The notes under the pieces are model-generated. The model was given only the letters and a program-made list of their open reading frames with translations. It was not told where the DNA came from and did not search any database. Shown piece by piece: positions 15,152 to 23,519 of a stretch of 64,000 bases of DNA. Location of the stretch: positions 558,001-622,000 of the forward strand of contig NZ_JAPEPW010000002.1 of the NCBI RefSeq assembly GCF_026339955.1, written 5' to 3'. The translations under genes and the position numbers were made by a program. The stretch is from Streptomyces sp. NBC_01549. GTDB taxonomy: Bacteria; Actinomycetota; Actinomycetes; Streptomycetales; Streptomycetaceae. Every line of letters begins with the position of its first letter. Positions within the stretch are counted from its first letter, which is position 1.

Positions 15152-17283
15152 CCCCGCACGTCCCGACGTCGGCCGCGAACGGCACCTCGTCGGCCACCGG
15201 CCACACCTCACCCGCCCGCGACACTTCGTCGACCATGGACAACGCCTCACTCGCCACCGTCTCCGAGGAATCGGCCGACGCGCTCCTGATCCGGCTCTCC
15301 CGGCTGCGCGAGCGTGTCGCGCTCCTGGTCGAGTACCGCAGTGCGACCGATCCCACCGCGGCCGATCCGCTGCGCGGCCTCTACCTGTCCGAGGACGCGG
15401 TTCGGCATCTCCTGGAGCCGGCCGGACAGGACCCCGCCCCCGAGAACTGGGCCCCGGAGCGGGGCGACCGGCTGGACCTGCTGGCGGGGCGCCTCGGACT
15501 GACCGAGCTGGACGTCCGGATCCTGCTCATCGCGCTGGCCCCGGACCTCGACCGCACCTTCGAGCCGCTGTACGGCTACCTCAACGACGACGTCAGCCGC
15601 CGCCGGGCCACCACCGGGCTCGCCCTCGACCTGTGCGGACTTCCGGCGCACCGCGCCGAGGCACGGGCCCGGTTCCATCCCTCGGCGCCGCTGCCCGCAC
15701 TGGGCCTGATCGTGGTCGAGGAACCCGAACGTCCCTTTCTGAGCCGGTCGTTGCGCATACCCGACCGGCTGATCGCCCACCTTCTGGGCGACGAGACCCT
15801 GGACGCCGCGCTGACCGGCCATGTCCACCGCCTCCGGGCGCCGGTCCGGGGCGAGCCGTACGACGAGGTCTTCGTGCGCAGGCTCGCCGACCGGCTGGCG
15901 GCCGCCCCGCTCACCGTCTATCTGCGCGAACACCGGGCGGGAGACGGCCTCGCCTGCGCCTCGGGCGCGCTGCGCGCCGCATCGGGTCAGGAGGCGCTCC
16001 ACTTCGCTCCGGGCGACACCACCACGCAGGAGCCGATCGCCGAACTGCTGCGCGAGGCCCGGCTGCGTGACTGCGCGATCGTCGTGTCGCCGCTGCCGGA
16101 GGACCCCGCCCCGCTGATGCGGGCGCTGACGGTGGCGGACGTGTCCGTGCTGTTCACCGACGCCCGCCCGTACGATCCGCACTGGTGCGACCACCGGGAT
16201 CCGCTCGTCCTCGACGCACCCCGGCTGCGCTCAGGAGCGGTGGACGCGTGGACGGTGGCGCTCGGCACCGATGGCGATGGCGAATCCTCCGCCGATGCCG
16301 CACCCGAACCGGAAGCCGCCCTCGGCTTCGACCTCGCCCCGGTCGTGGCACCGTACCGGCTCGGTGGCGATCGGATCCTGCGCGCCGCCCGTGCCGCGCG
16401 GCGCCTCGCCGCGTTCGACGGTACCGCGCTGACCGCCACTCATCTGCGGCTGGCCGCCCGGCAGCAGTCCGCCTCCGGACTGGAGCGACACGCGCGCCGG
16501 ATCCGTCCGGACGTCGGCTGGGAGGATCTCGTCCTGCCCGACAAACCTCTGGTGCAACTGCACGAGTTGGCGTTGCGCGCCCGCCACCGTGACCAGGTGC
16601 TGGGCGACTGGCGGCTGAGCGCGGGCGGCGGCCGCGGGCGGGGCGTCCTCGGTCTCTTCGCGGGCGATTCCGGCACCGGCAAGACCCTGTCCGCGGAGGT
16701 CGTCGCCGCCGAACTCGGCCTCGACCTCTACGTCGTGCAGCTCTCCTCGATCGTCGACAAGTACGTGGGCGAGACGGAGAAGAACCTGGAGCGCATCTTC
16801 ACGGAGGCGGACCGCACCGACGCCGTGCTCCTCTTCGACGAGGCGGACTCCGTGTTCGGCAAACGGTCCGAAGTCAAGGACTCGCACGACCGGTACGCCA
16901 ACATGGAGAGCTCGTATCTGCTGCAACGGCTGGAGTCCTTCGACGGCATCGCGCTGCTCACGACCAATCTGCGCGCCAATATCGACGAGGCGTTCACCCG
17001 CCGTCTCGACCTCGTGATCGACTTCCCGTTCCCGGACGCCGGGCAGCGGCTGGCCCTGTGGCAGCACGCCCTGACCCATGTGCCGTGCGCCGAGGACACC
17101 GATCCGCGCGCCGTCGCCCGTGACTTCGAGCTGGCCGGTGGTTCGATCCGCAGCGCCGTCGTCACGGCCGCCTACGGCGCCGCCGGCCGCGGCGCGCCGG
17201 TCGACACGGCCGACCTTCTGGAGGGCGCGCGCCGCGAGTACCGCAAGGCAGGCCGGCTGGTGCCGGGCGAAGGCACCTGGTAG
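15148..17283 (+). CDS. cis15: AAA+ ATPase of the CIS (Pvc15/Afp15-like)
   Basis: A 711-residue cytosolic ATPase. A long N-terminal region (about 1-450) precedes a single AAA+ module with Walker A GDSGTGKT at 506-513, Walker B VLLFDEADS at 560-568 and a sensor region ALLTTNLRANIDEAFTRRLDLVIDFPFPD. Afp15/PVC15-type ATPases are required for particle assembly or cargo handling, though their exact step is debated. GTG 15148 overlaps the cis16 stop. The gene ends just before a 19-bp-stem terminator shared with the convergent membrane-protein gene. Confidence 0.92.
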   Translation: MTPHVPTSAANGTSSATGHTSPARDTSSTMDNASLATVSEESADALLIRLSRLRERVALLVEYRSATDPTAADPLRGLYLSEDAVRHLLEPAGQDPAPENWAPERGDRLDLLAGRLGLTELDVRILLIALAPDLDRTFEPLYGYLNDDVSRRRATTGLALDLCGLPAHRAEARARFHPSAPLPALGLIVVEEPERPFLSRSLRIPDRLIAHLLGDETLDAALTGHVHRLRAPVRGEPYDEVFVRRLADRLAAAPLTVYLREHRAGDGLACASGALRAASGQEALHFAPGDTTTQEPIAELLREARLRDCAIVVSPLPEDPAPLMRALTVADVSVLFTDARPYDPHWCDHRDPLVLDAPRLRSGAVDAWTVALGTDGDGESSADAAPEPEAALGFDLAPVVAPYRLGGDRILRAARAARRLAAFDGTALTATHLRLAARQQSASGLERHARRIRPDVGWEDLVLPDKPLVQLHELALRARHRDQVLGDWRLSAGGGRGRGVLGLFAGDSGTGKTLSAEVVAAELGLDLYVVQLSSIVDKYVGETEKNLERIFTEADRTDAVLLFDEADSVFGKRSEVKDSHDRYANMESSYLLQRLESFDGIALLTTNLRANIDEAFTRRLDLVIDFPFPDAGQRLALWQHALTHVPCAEDTDPRAVARDFELAGGSIRSAVVTAAYGAAGRGAPVDTADLLEGARREYRKAGRLVPGEGTW

Positions 17284-17307
17284 CTCCTCACCTGAGTGGT
17301 CGCGCGG

Positions 17308-17349
17308 GCGACCCTGCCCGGCCGACAGTCGTCGGCCGGGCAGGGTCGC
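17308..17349. terminator. Bidirectional terminator, 19-bp perfect stem
   Basis: The left arm 17308-17326 (gcgaccctgcccggccgac) pairs perfectly with 17331-17349 around the 4-nt loop agtc. It lies between the convergent cis15 gene (stop at 17283) and the membrane-protein gene (stop codon at 17351-17353), so it can stop transcription from both sides. Confidence 0.92.
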
Positions 17350-17350
17350 T

Positions 17351-18793
17351 TCACACGGTGAACTTGACGGCCTCGAGCCAGAGCAGGTTGCTCAGGGTCC
17401 CGCCGAAGATGTAGTTGTCGCCGCCGGGCTCGTCGCAGCCCAGGCCCTTCCAGCCCTCGTTGTGGACGTGCGCGGTCTGGCAGACGACGCTCTTGCTCTG
17501 GCCGACGTTCATGGCGAAGCCCAGCATGTACGGATCGTCCTTCTTGGTGCTGCCGATGTAGAGGTCGGCGCCGTCGACCACGCCCTTCCACGGCCCGTCG
17601 TAGTGCCCCTTGCCGTCGGTCGACTGGGGGTAGTGGACGAAGGCGCTGGCAGCGGTGCCATCGGTGTCGGACGTGGCGAGGTTGAGGGACTTGATCGGGC
17701 GGTTCTGTCCCACCGTGCCGGCCACGGCGCCGTCGCACACCGGTTTGGTCCAGCCCTTGTCCGTCAGATAGGCCCTATAGCAGATGTGCCGTCCGGGGTC
17801 CTGCGCGGCCAACTGCGTGACGGCCGTCGCCGCCGTGTCCTCCTGCGGCTTGGCCGACTCCTTCGGCTCGGCCTCCGCCGAGGCTCCGCCGCCGCCCCCT
17901 CCGCCGCCGCTCGCGGACTGTGTCTCGGTCGCCGCGGGCGCGACCGGGACCTCGGCACTGGGCGAGGGAGGCGTGGGCGGTGCGACGGAGGCCGAGGGGC
18001 TGGGCGGCAGCGTGCTGATGCCGGCTTCCTGGAGTTTCTCCGTGGCGGCCGTGCGTACCTGGGGCTTGTACGCGATCCACAGCATCACAAAGGTGATCGC
18101 GAGCGCCATGAACACACCCAGGAACGTGGCAAGCCAACGCGGCAGAAACCCGCGCTGCACATACGTACCCTCCACCGGCTGCGGCCCCGTACCCGACCGC
18201 TGAATCGCCAACGAGTACGGCCGCTGCTCCTTCGACCCGAACCAGATGATCTGCCGCGGCTTCAACGTCGCCCTCACGAACACCGCACGACCCGGCTCCA
18301 CCTGCACATTACTGGGGTGGATGTCGTACGACAGATGATCACCGTTGTCACTGCCACTGACCGACGCCGTCAGCCTCGTATTACCGAGATTGTCCACCGC
18401 CAGCTTCGGCCGCCCACGAAAACGCCCCTTCACCGTCGGAGGCACCAACTCCGCCCGCACCTCAGTGAACGGCGTGATCGTCAGATTCCCCTCAGGAACC
18501 GTCGTCGCCTCCGGATGCTCCGTCGGCGTGATCCGCACCGCGAACGGATTCGGCCCCGCCACCGCATCCGGAGAACGAGGCGGCGAAAACGTCAACTCCA
18601 CCGTCCCCGTCGTCCCCGGATACAACCGCAACGTCTGCGGCTCCACCACCGTCCAGGGCGCCACATCACCCACCGGCTCGAACCGGTACTCATCCACCAC
18701 ATCACCGGTATTACGCAACCGCAGCCGCACCTTGGTACTGCCACCGGGATCCACAGTGCTGGAGGCAGGCTCCAACGAAGTCCAAAGGCTCAC
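17351..18793 (-). CDS. Single-TM membrane protein with Ig-like N-terminus, CIS-associated
   Basis: A 480-residue protein from GTG 18791-18793 (VSLWTSLEPASSTVDPGGST). Residues 1 to ~210 are beta-rich, with repeated strand motifs like those of Ig/NEW3-type domains (RLRLRNTGDVVDEYRFEPVGD, LRLYPGTTGTVELTF). One transmembrane segment follows at about 220-242 (LATFLGVFMALAITFVMLWIAY), then a Pro/Ser/Gly-rich linker and a C-terminal domain of ~150 residues with Cys and Trp motifs (WKGLGCDEP). Related Streptomyces proteins carry the vague label 'hydrolytic protein'; no catalytic motif is evident. It is embedded in the CIS island on the opposite strand, so an anchoring or sensing role is plausible. 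Confidence 0.8.
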   Translation of the reverse strand: MSLWTSLEPASSTVDPGGSTKVRLRLRNTGDVVDEYRFEPVGDVAPWTVVEPQTLRLYPGTTGTVELTFSPPRSPDAVAGPNPFAVRITPTEHPEATTVPEGNLTITPFTEVRAELVPPTVKGRFRGRPKLAVDNLGNTRLTASVSGSDNGDHLSYDIHPSNVQVEPGRAVFVRATLKPRQIIWFGSKEQRPYSLAIQRSGTGPQPVEGTYVQRGFLPRWLATFLGVFMALAITFVMLWIAYKPQVRTAATEKLQEAGISTLPPSPSASVAPPTPPSPSAEVPVAPAATETQSASGGGGGGGGASAEAEPKESAKPQEDTAATAVTQLAAQDPGRHICYRAYLTDKGWTKPVCDGAVAGTVGQNRPIKSLNLATSDTDGTAASAFVHYPQSTDGKGHYDGPWKGVVDGADLYIGSTKKDDPYMLGFAMNVGQSKSVVCQTAHVHNEGWKGLGCDEPGGDNYIFGGTLSNLLWLEAVKFTV

Positions 18794-19057
18794 CCCGTCG
18801 ACGCTATGGGGACGACGGGCTCCGGTCAGGAGACCAGAGGGCAGAAACGCTGCCCGAAGGTCTCCTGACACGGCACCCGGGCGAAGCGCCAGACGTCATG
18901 TGGACCCACTCCATGGCCCATTCGGGCAAAGGGTCTGCTCCCGAACAGGTCCCCTGTGACCTTGTGGGCCGGGCGGAGCGCGCTCGCATCATTCTTCTGG
19001 TGAGTTGTGTGACCGTGCGCTCGGCGGACCACACGCGGACGGCCGAGGAGGCAGACG
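18794..19057. promoter_or_regulatory. Divergent promoter region before the CIS effector gene
   Basis: This 264-bp gap separates the minus-strand membrane-protein gene from the DUF4157 effector gene. It must carry both promoters, but I see no clear -10/-35 pair or strong dyad. The far end holds the strong GAGGAGG ribosome site (19045-19051) of the effector. Confidence 0.4.
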
Positions 19058-20581
19058 GTGCAGGAACGCCAGACAGACCAGCAGCAGGCCCGAAAAGGTG
19101 GGCCTGCCGACCGGGCGGCTGCACGGCGGACGGACGGGGCCGCGGGCGTGGGCCCGGTACCTGGAGCAGCCCTGCTGCCCGGCGGCGGATTCTCCCCGTC
19201 AGCCCTGACCGCGCTCCAGCGCACCGCGGGCAACGCGGCGGTCGCCGGACTGCTGGCCCGGGAGGCTCACGAACACGGCCCGACGTGCGGGCACTCCGCA
19301 CCGGTGCAGCGATCGGCAGTCCATGACGTCCTGCGCAGCACGGGAAGCCCGCTCGAGACCGGGGTCCGGACAGAGATGGAGGCCCGGCTCGGCGCCGACT
19401 TCTCCGACGTACGCCTCCACACGGACGCCGTGGCGCAGCGTTCCGCGGCGGAGATCGGCGCCCATGCGTACACCTCCGGCAGCCATGTGGTCCTCGGCCC
19501 CGGCGGCGCCGACAAGCACACGCTCGCTCATGAACTGACGCATGTGGTCCAGCAGCGGCAGGGCCCCGTGGCGGGCACCGACAACGGCAACGGGCTGCAC
19601 ATGTCCGACCCCGGGGACAGCTTCGAGCAGGCGGCCGAGGCCAATGCGAAACGCGTCATGTCCGGGCCGGTCCCCCTGGAGAACCCGCCGGTGTCCGCCG
19701 GTGCGGTCGAGGCGGCTCCGGTGCAGCGCGCCGCACTGCCGATCCAGCGGGCCCGCATGTTCAGCGGGAAGATCGCGTTCACCAACGTGGCCAACAAATA
19801 CCCGGAGTACTTCGGCAAGGCCCAGCGCGTTCTTCAGTTGCTGTCGGAGCACAAGCTCATCCAGGACTACCTCCGCGGCCGCCCGTGCGACATCGTCCTG
19901 GAGAAGCGGATCGCGGACACTCCGGCCGAGGTCAAGGACAACGGGGACGAGGGCGTGAAGGTCATTCTCGCCGCGTACTACTTCGAGAACTACGACATCG
20001 GCTACATCGTCGGAATGCTCTCCCACGAGTTCGGCATACATCCTCTCGCGGAGGCAAAACCTCAACTCCTCGACGAGGAAAAGCATCTGAAGGGGATGCC
20101 CTTCCCCGTGCCGGGTCTCGAGGAGCAGCCCAAGTTCATGAACTCGGATGAGGCGAAGCAGGCCGACCACGTGCTCGGCGCGATCCCGCAGGGCCCCCGC
20201 TACGGGGTCTACAAGGCGGTCACCAAGGAAATGGCGGAACGTCTCCTGCAGGACGTGAAGGGCAAGGTGGAGGGCGCGAAGCAACAGGACGTGACCGACC
20301 TTCTGGACTGCTTCCTGATGGATGTCGCCTCCATCGCGGCGACGAACGACAACCGGCTCCTCGGAGCGCCCGCGAAGAGCGGATCGGAGGCGGTCCGCAA
20401 CGACATCGCGCAGGTCTACAACCGCTACCGTGCCCTGCTGTCGGCCGACTTCCCCGAAGACTCGCCGATCAAGCCGCTCTTCCCTCCGGAGAAAACCCCT
20501 GAGGCGGTCAAGCAGGACTTCCTGACGCTCGCCGCGAGAATCGCGAAGGGCGCCGCGTGGGCGTGGAGCATCAGCAACTAG
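19058..20581 (+). CDS. DUF4157 (eCIS core domain) metalloprotease-like effector candidate
   Basis: A 507-residue protein from GTG 19058. The N-terminal region is disordered, with LQRTAGNAA at residues 53-61, the motif typical of CIS-linked proteins. A DUF4157 domain follows (about 80-170): METRLGADFSDVRLH-type text, then HELTH at 158-162, a zinc-protease HExxH motif. A linker has two VQR/IQR motifs (PVQRAALPIQRAR). The C-terminal part (about 240-507) contains a second HE motif, HEFGIH at 323-328, and looks like a distinct domain. It lies directly upstream of the sheath operon, the usual position of CIS cargo or cargo-processing proteins. Zinc binding is inferred, not shown. Confidence 0.88.
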   Translation: MQERQTDQQQARKGGPADRAAARRTDGAAGVGPVPGAALLPGGGFSPSALTALQRTAGNAAVAGLLAREAHEHGPTCGHSAPVQRSAVHDVLRSTGSPLETGVRTEMEARLGADFSDVRLHTDAVAQRSAAEIGAHAYTSGSHVVLGPGGADKHTLAHELTHVVQQRQGPVAGTDNGNGLHMSDPGDSFEQAAEANAKRVMSGPVPLENPPVSAGAVEAAPVQRAALPIQRARMFSGKIAFTNVANKYPEYFGKAQRVLQLLSEHKLIQDYLRGRPCDIVLEKRIADTPAEVKDNGDEGVKVILAAYYFENYDIGYIVGMLSHEFGIHPLAEAKPQLLDEEKHLKGMPFPVPGLEEQPKFMNSDEAKQADHVLGAIPQGPRYGVYKAVTKEMAERLLQDVKGKVEGAKQQDVTDLLDCFLMDVASIAATNDNRLLGAPAKSGSEAVRNDIAQVYNRYRALLSADFPEDSPIKPLFPPEKTPEAVKQDFLTLAARIAKGAAWAWSISN

Positions 20582-20670
20582 TACGGCGGAGCGCAACCAG
20601 CACGACAGAGGTGTGCGTGCCGGTCCTCGCGGTGCCAGCGCCCCTCCGCCCCAACAATCCCTCTCCTGGA

Positions 20671-20686
20671 TTGCCCCTGGGGGCAA
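20671..20686. promoter_or_regulatory. 16-bp perfect dyad upstream of the sheath operon
   Basis: TTGCCCCTGGGGGCAA is a perfect inverted repeat with 7-bp arms and a 2-bp centre, 100 bp before the sheath start and 90 bp after the effector stop. It could be an operator for the structural operon or a short terminator/attenuator after the effector gene; the tiny loop favours a protein-binding dyad. Confidence 0.5.
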
Positions 20687-20786
20687 CGCAGCTGCCCCCG
20701 ACCAGGCACCGCAGGACGTTTCGGGGGACGCGCTTCGCGCGTGAGGGTGAGTGACGTCCCATCTCGTACCCCGAGGAGAGCAGAGC

Positions 20787-22367
20787 ATGCCGTCCTACCT
20801 GTCGCCGGGCGTCTACGTCGAGGAGGTGGCCAGCGGCTCGCGTCCGATCGAGGGCGTGGGCACCTCGGTGGCGGCCTTCGTCGGGCTCGCCCCGATCGGC
20901 CCCCTGAACGAGCCGACACTGGTGACCAACTGGACACAGTACGTGGCGGCCTTCGGTGAGTTCACCGACGGGTACTACCTCGCGCACTCCGTCTACGGCT
21001 TCTTCAACAACGGCGGCAGCGCCGCCTACGTCGTCCGGGTCGGCGGAACGCCCGGCGGCGCCTCGGGCGACTCCGCGGCCCCCGCCGCGGTGACCGGCTC
21101 CGGCGCGCAGGCCGCGCTGCCCCCGGGCGAGCCCAAGCAGCTCGGCACGTTCTCGGTGAGCGCCGTCGCCGGCGGCTCGTTGAGCGTCGAGGTCGCCGAC
21201 CCCGAGGGCGAGGGCCCGGCCGAGCGCTTCAAGCTGATCGTCAAGGACGGCGACAAGGTCGCCGAGACCTTCGACGTGACCGCCAAGAAGGGCGGCCGCA
21301 ACTACGTGGTCACCCAGGTGAAGGAGCGCTCCAAGCTCATCGCCGTACAGGAGGCCGCGCCCGCCGCCCAGCTGGCCCGCCCCGACAACCAGACGGTGGC
21401 GCTCGCCGCCCCGTCCGCCTCCTCCCCCGCCGTCCCGGCCACTAAGGACGACGGCCACCCCGGCCCCGCCCAGTACCTCGGCGACTCCGCCGACCGCACC
21501 GGCTTCGGCGGCCTGGAGGCCGTGGACGAGGTCTCGATGGTGGCCGTCCCCGACCTGATGGCCGCCTACCAGCGCGGCGCCATCGACCTGGAGGCCGTCA
21601 AGGCCGTCCAGCTCGGCCTGATCGCGCACTGCGAGCTGATGGGCGACCGGGTCGCGGTCATCGACCCGCCGCCGGGCCTCAACGCCCGTCAGATCCGGGT
21701 GTGGCGTCAGGAGACGGCCGGCTACGACTCCAAGTACGCCGCCCTCTACTACCCCTGGATCAAGGCCTTCGACCCGGCCAGCGGCCAGTCCCGGCTGATC
21801 CCGCCGAGCGGCCACGTCGCCGGCATCTGGGCCCGTAACGACTCCGAGCGCGGAGTGCACAAGGCACCCGCCAACGAGGTCGTACGAGGAGCGGTGGACC
21901 TGGAGCTCCAGATCACCCGCGGCGAGCAGGACCTGCTCAACCCCATCGGCGTCAACTGCATCCGCGCCTTCCCGGGCCGCGGCATCCGCGTCTGGGGTGC
22001 CCGCACCATGTCCTCCGACCCGGCCTGGCGCTACCTCAACATCCGCCGGTACTTCAACTACCTGGAGGAGTCGATCCTGATCGGCACCCAGTGGGTGGTG
22101 TTCGAGCCGAACGACCACGCCCTGTGGGCCCGGATCCGGCGCAATGTCTCCGCCTTCCTGGTCAACGAGTGGCGCAACGGCGCCCTCTTCGGCTCGCGGC
22201 CGGAGGAGGCGTACTACGTCAAGTGTGACGAGGAGACCAACCCGCCGGAGTCGGTCGACCTCGGCCGCGTCATCTGTGAGATCGGCATCGCGCCGGTCAA
22301 GCCCGCCGAGTTCGTGATCTTCCGGCTGGCCCAGTTCTCCAGCGGCAGCGGCGAGTTGGAGGAGTAG
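20787..22367 (+). CDS. cis2: CIS contractile sheath protein
   Basis: A 526-residue tail-sheath protein. The N-terminus MPSYLSPGVYVEEVASGSRPIEGVGTS and the C-terminal part (ERGVHKAPANEVVRGAV, WGARTMSSDPAWRYLNIRRYFNYLEESI) are classical phage-tail-sheath signatures. The middle insertion (about 95-230) is Ala/Pro-rich and probably surface exposed. The sheath wraps the inner tube and drives it forward on contraction. Start ATG 20787 follows GAGGAGAG. It opens a long collinear operon that continues to 34622. Confidence 0.97.
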   Translation: MPSYLSPGVYVEEVASGSRPIEGVGTSVAAFVGLAPIGPLNEPTLVTNWTQYVAAFGEFTDGYYLAHSVYGFFNNGGSAAYVVRVGGTPGGASGDSAAPAAVTGSGAQAALPPGEPKQLGTFSVSAVAGGSLSVEVADPEGEGPAERFKLIVKDGDKVAETFDVTAKKGGRNYVVTQVKERSKLIAVQEAAPAAQLARPDNQTVALAAPSASSPAVPATKDDGHPGPAQYLGDSADRTGFGGLEAVDEVSMVAVPDLMAAYQRGAIDLEAVKAVQLGLIAHCELMGDRVAVIDPPPGLNARQIRVWRQETAGYDSKYAALYYPWIKAFDPASGQSRLIPPSGHVAGIWARNDSERGVHKAPANEVVRGAVDLELQITRGEQDLLNPIGVNCIRAFPGRGIRVWGARTMSSDPAWRYLNIRRYFNYLEESILIGTQWVVFEPNDHALWARIRRNVSAFLVNEWRNGALFGSRPEEAYYVKCDEETNPPESVDLGRVICEIGIAPVKPAEFVIFRLAQFSSGSGELEE

Positions 22368-22438
22368 GACCGCCCTCTCGGCCATCGGCCGCCAGCTCCG
22401 CCCCGTACGCCCAAGAAACCTAGAAGGACAGAGAACAG

Positions 22439-22882
22439 ATGAGTCTCCAGCCGGGTGACGCCCTTACTTCGCACAATTTCGGCCTCCAGATCGACGGCGT
22501 GATGGTCGAGTACCTCGCGGAGGTCAGCGGCCTCAGCATCGAGCAGGACGTCATCGAGTACCAGCAGGTCTCCTCTCAGGGCATCCCCGTCACGAAGAAG
22601 CTGCCGGGCGTGAAGAAGGCCGGCACGTGCACGGTGGTCCGCGGTATGACGCAGTCGGCGGCCTTCAACCAGTGGATCACCGAGTCGGTCGCCGGTCAGA
22701 TGAGCACCGCCCGCAAGAACGCCACCATCATGGTGATGGACTACATGAACAACCCGGTCAAGCGGTACAACATGCGCAACGCCTGGTGCAGCAAGATCGA
22801 CACCAGCACCGTGAAGGCGGGCGAGGCCTCCGCGCTCACCGAGACCGTGACGATCACCTTCGAAGAACTGGTCATCGAGTAA
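22439..22882 (+). CDS. cis1: CIS inner tube protein (Hcp/gp19-like)
   Basis: A 147-residue phage-tail-tube family protein with the family pattern HNFGLQIDGVMVEYLAEVSGLS, VIEYQQVSSQGIPVTKKLPG and a C-terminal TVTITFEELVIE. Hexamers of it form the rigid tube inside the sheath and the lumen that carries cargo. It starts 71 bp after the sheath gene and its TAA overlaps the next ATG (TAATG), so it is the second gene of the structural operon. Confidence 0.95.
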   Translation: MSLQPGDALTSHNFGLQIDGVMVEYLAEVSGLSIEQDVIEYQQVSSQGIPVTKKLPGVKKAGTCTVVRGMTQSAAFNQWITESVAGQMSTARKNATIMVMDYMNNPVKRYNMRNAWCSKIDTSTVKAGEASALTETVTITFEELVIE

Positions 22883-23358
22883 TGCGCCGTACGGCTCCCA
22901 GGGCGACGGCCGCGGCCGTCGCCGAACCGGAGCCGGAGCAGACCGCTGCTCCGGCTCCCGCCCCGGCCGCGGCTGCACCCGTGCAACCACTGCGCACCGA
23001 GTTCGAGTTCGAGCTGCCGCGCGGGTACGTGGACGACTCCGGCACCGTGCACCGGCACGGCGTCATGCGGCTCGCCACCGCCCGCGATGAGCTGGTCCCC
23101 TTGCGGGACATGCGGGTGCAGGAGAACCCGGCGTACCTGTCGGTCGTGCTGCTCGGCCGGGTCATCACCCGGCTCGGCACACTTCCGCTGGTGCACGACG
23201 GGGTGGTGGAGAACATGTTCGCCTCGGACCTCGCCTTCCTGCAGGACTTCTACCGCCAGGTCAACGCGGAGGGCCACACCCGTGCCGCCGTGACCTGCCC
23301 GCACTGCGAGGAGCCGTTCGAGGTCGAACTCGGCGGGAGCCGCCTGGGGGAATCGTGA
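22882..23358 (+). CDS. CIS operon protein with Ala/Pro-rich N-terminus and CxxC, tail-assembly type
   Basis: A 158-residue protein. The first ~35 residues are Ala/Pro/Glu-rich and disordered; residues ~40-150 form a compact domain (FEFELPRGYVDDSGTVHRHGVMRLAT, VLLGRVITRLGTL, FLQDFYRQVN) ending in a CPHCEEPFEVEL metal-binding-like CxxC. The order tube - this gene - 52-aa gene resembles phage/CIS tail-assembly chaperone positions, which is my inferred role. ATG 22882 overlaps the tube stop, and its TGA overlaps the next GTG. Confidence 0.8.
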   Translation: MRRTAPRATAAAVAEPEPEQTAAPAPAPAAAAPVQPLRTEFEFELPRGYVDDSGTVHRHGVMRLATARDELVPLRDMRVQENPAYLSVVLLGRVITRLGTLPLVHDGVVENMFASDLAFLQDFYRQVNAEGHTRAAVTCPHCEEPFEVELGGSRLGES

Positions 23359-23513
23359 CGTACGCGACCGACCGCATCCAGGAGGAGATCGCGTACATCG
23401 CCTATCACTTCCACTGGAGCCTGGAGACCATCCTGGATCTCGAACACCGCGACCGGCGCGGCTACACGGAACAGATCGCGGCACTCGTCAACCGCGGCGC
23501 CGGAGAAGGGTGA
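23355..23513 (+). CDS. 52-aa CIS operon protein (DUF6760-like)
   Basis: A very short gene of 52 residues: GTG 23355-23357 overlaps the preceding TGA, and it stops at 23511-23513. The protein reads MTYATDRIQEEIAYIAYHFH, WSLETILDLEHRDRRGYTEQ, then IAALVNRGAGEG; it is helical and charged, with excellent codon bias. Small proteins of this kind (DUF6760) lie next to tube genes in CIS loci. It is probably an assembly factor or tube-associated adaptor. It is easily missed because of its size. Confidence 0.85.
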   Translation: MTYATDRIQEEIAYIAYHFHWSLETILDLEHRDRRGYTEQIAALVNRGAGEG

Positions 23514-23519
23514 CACGGC

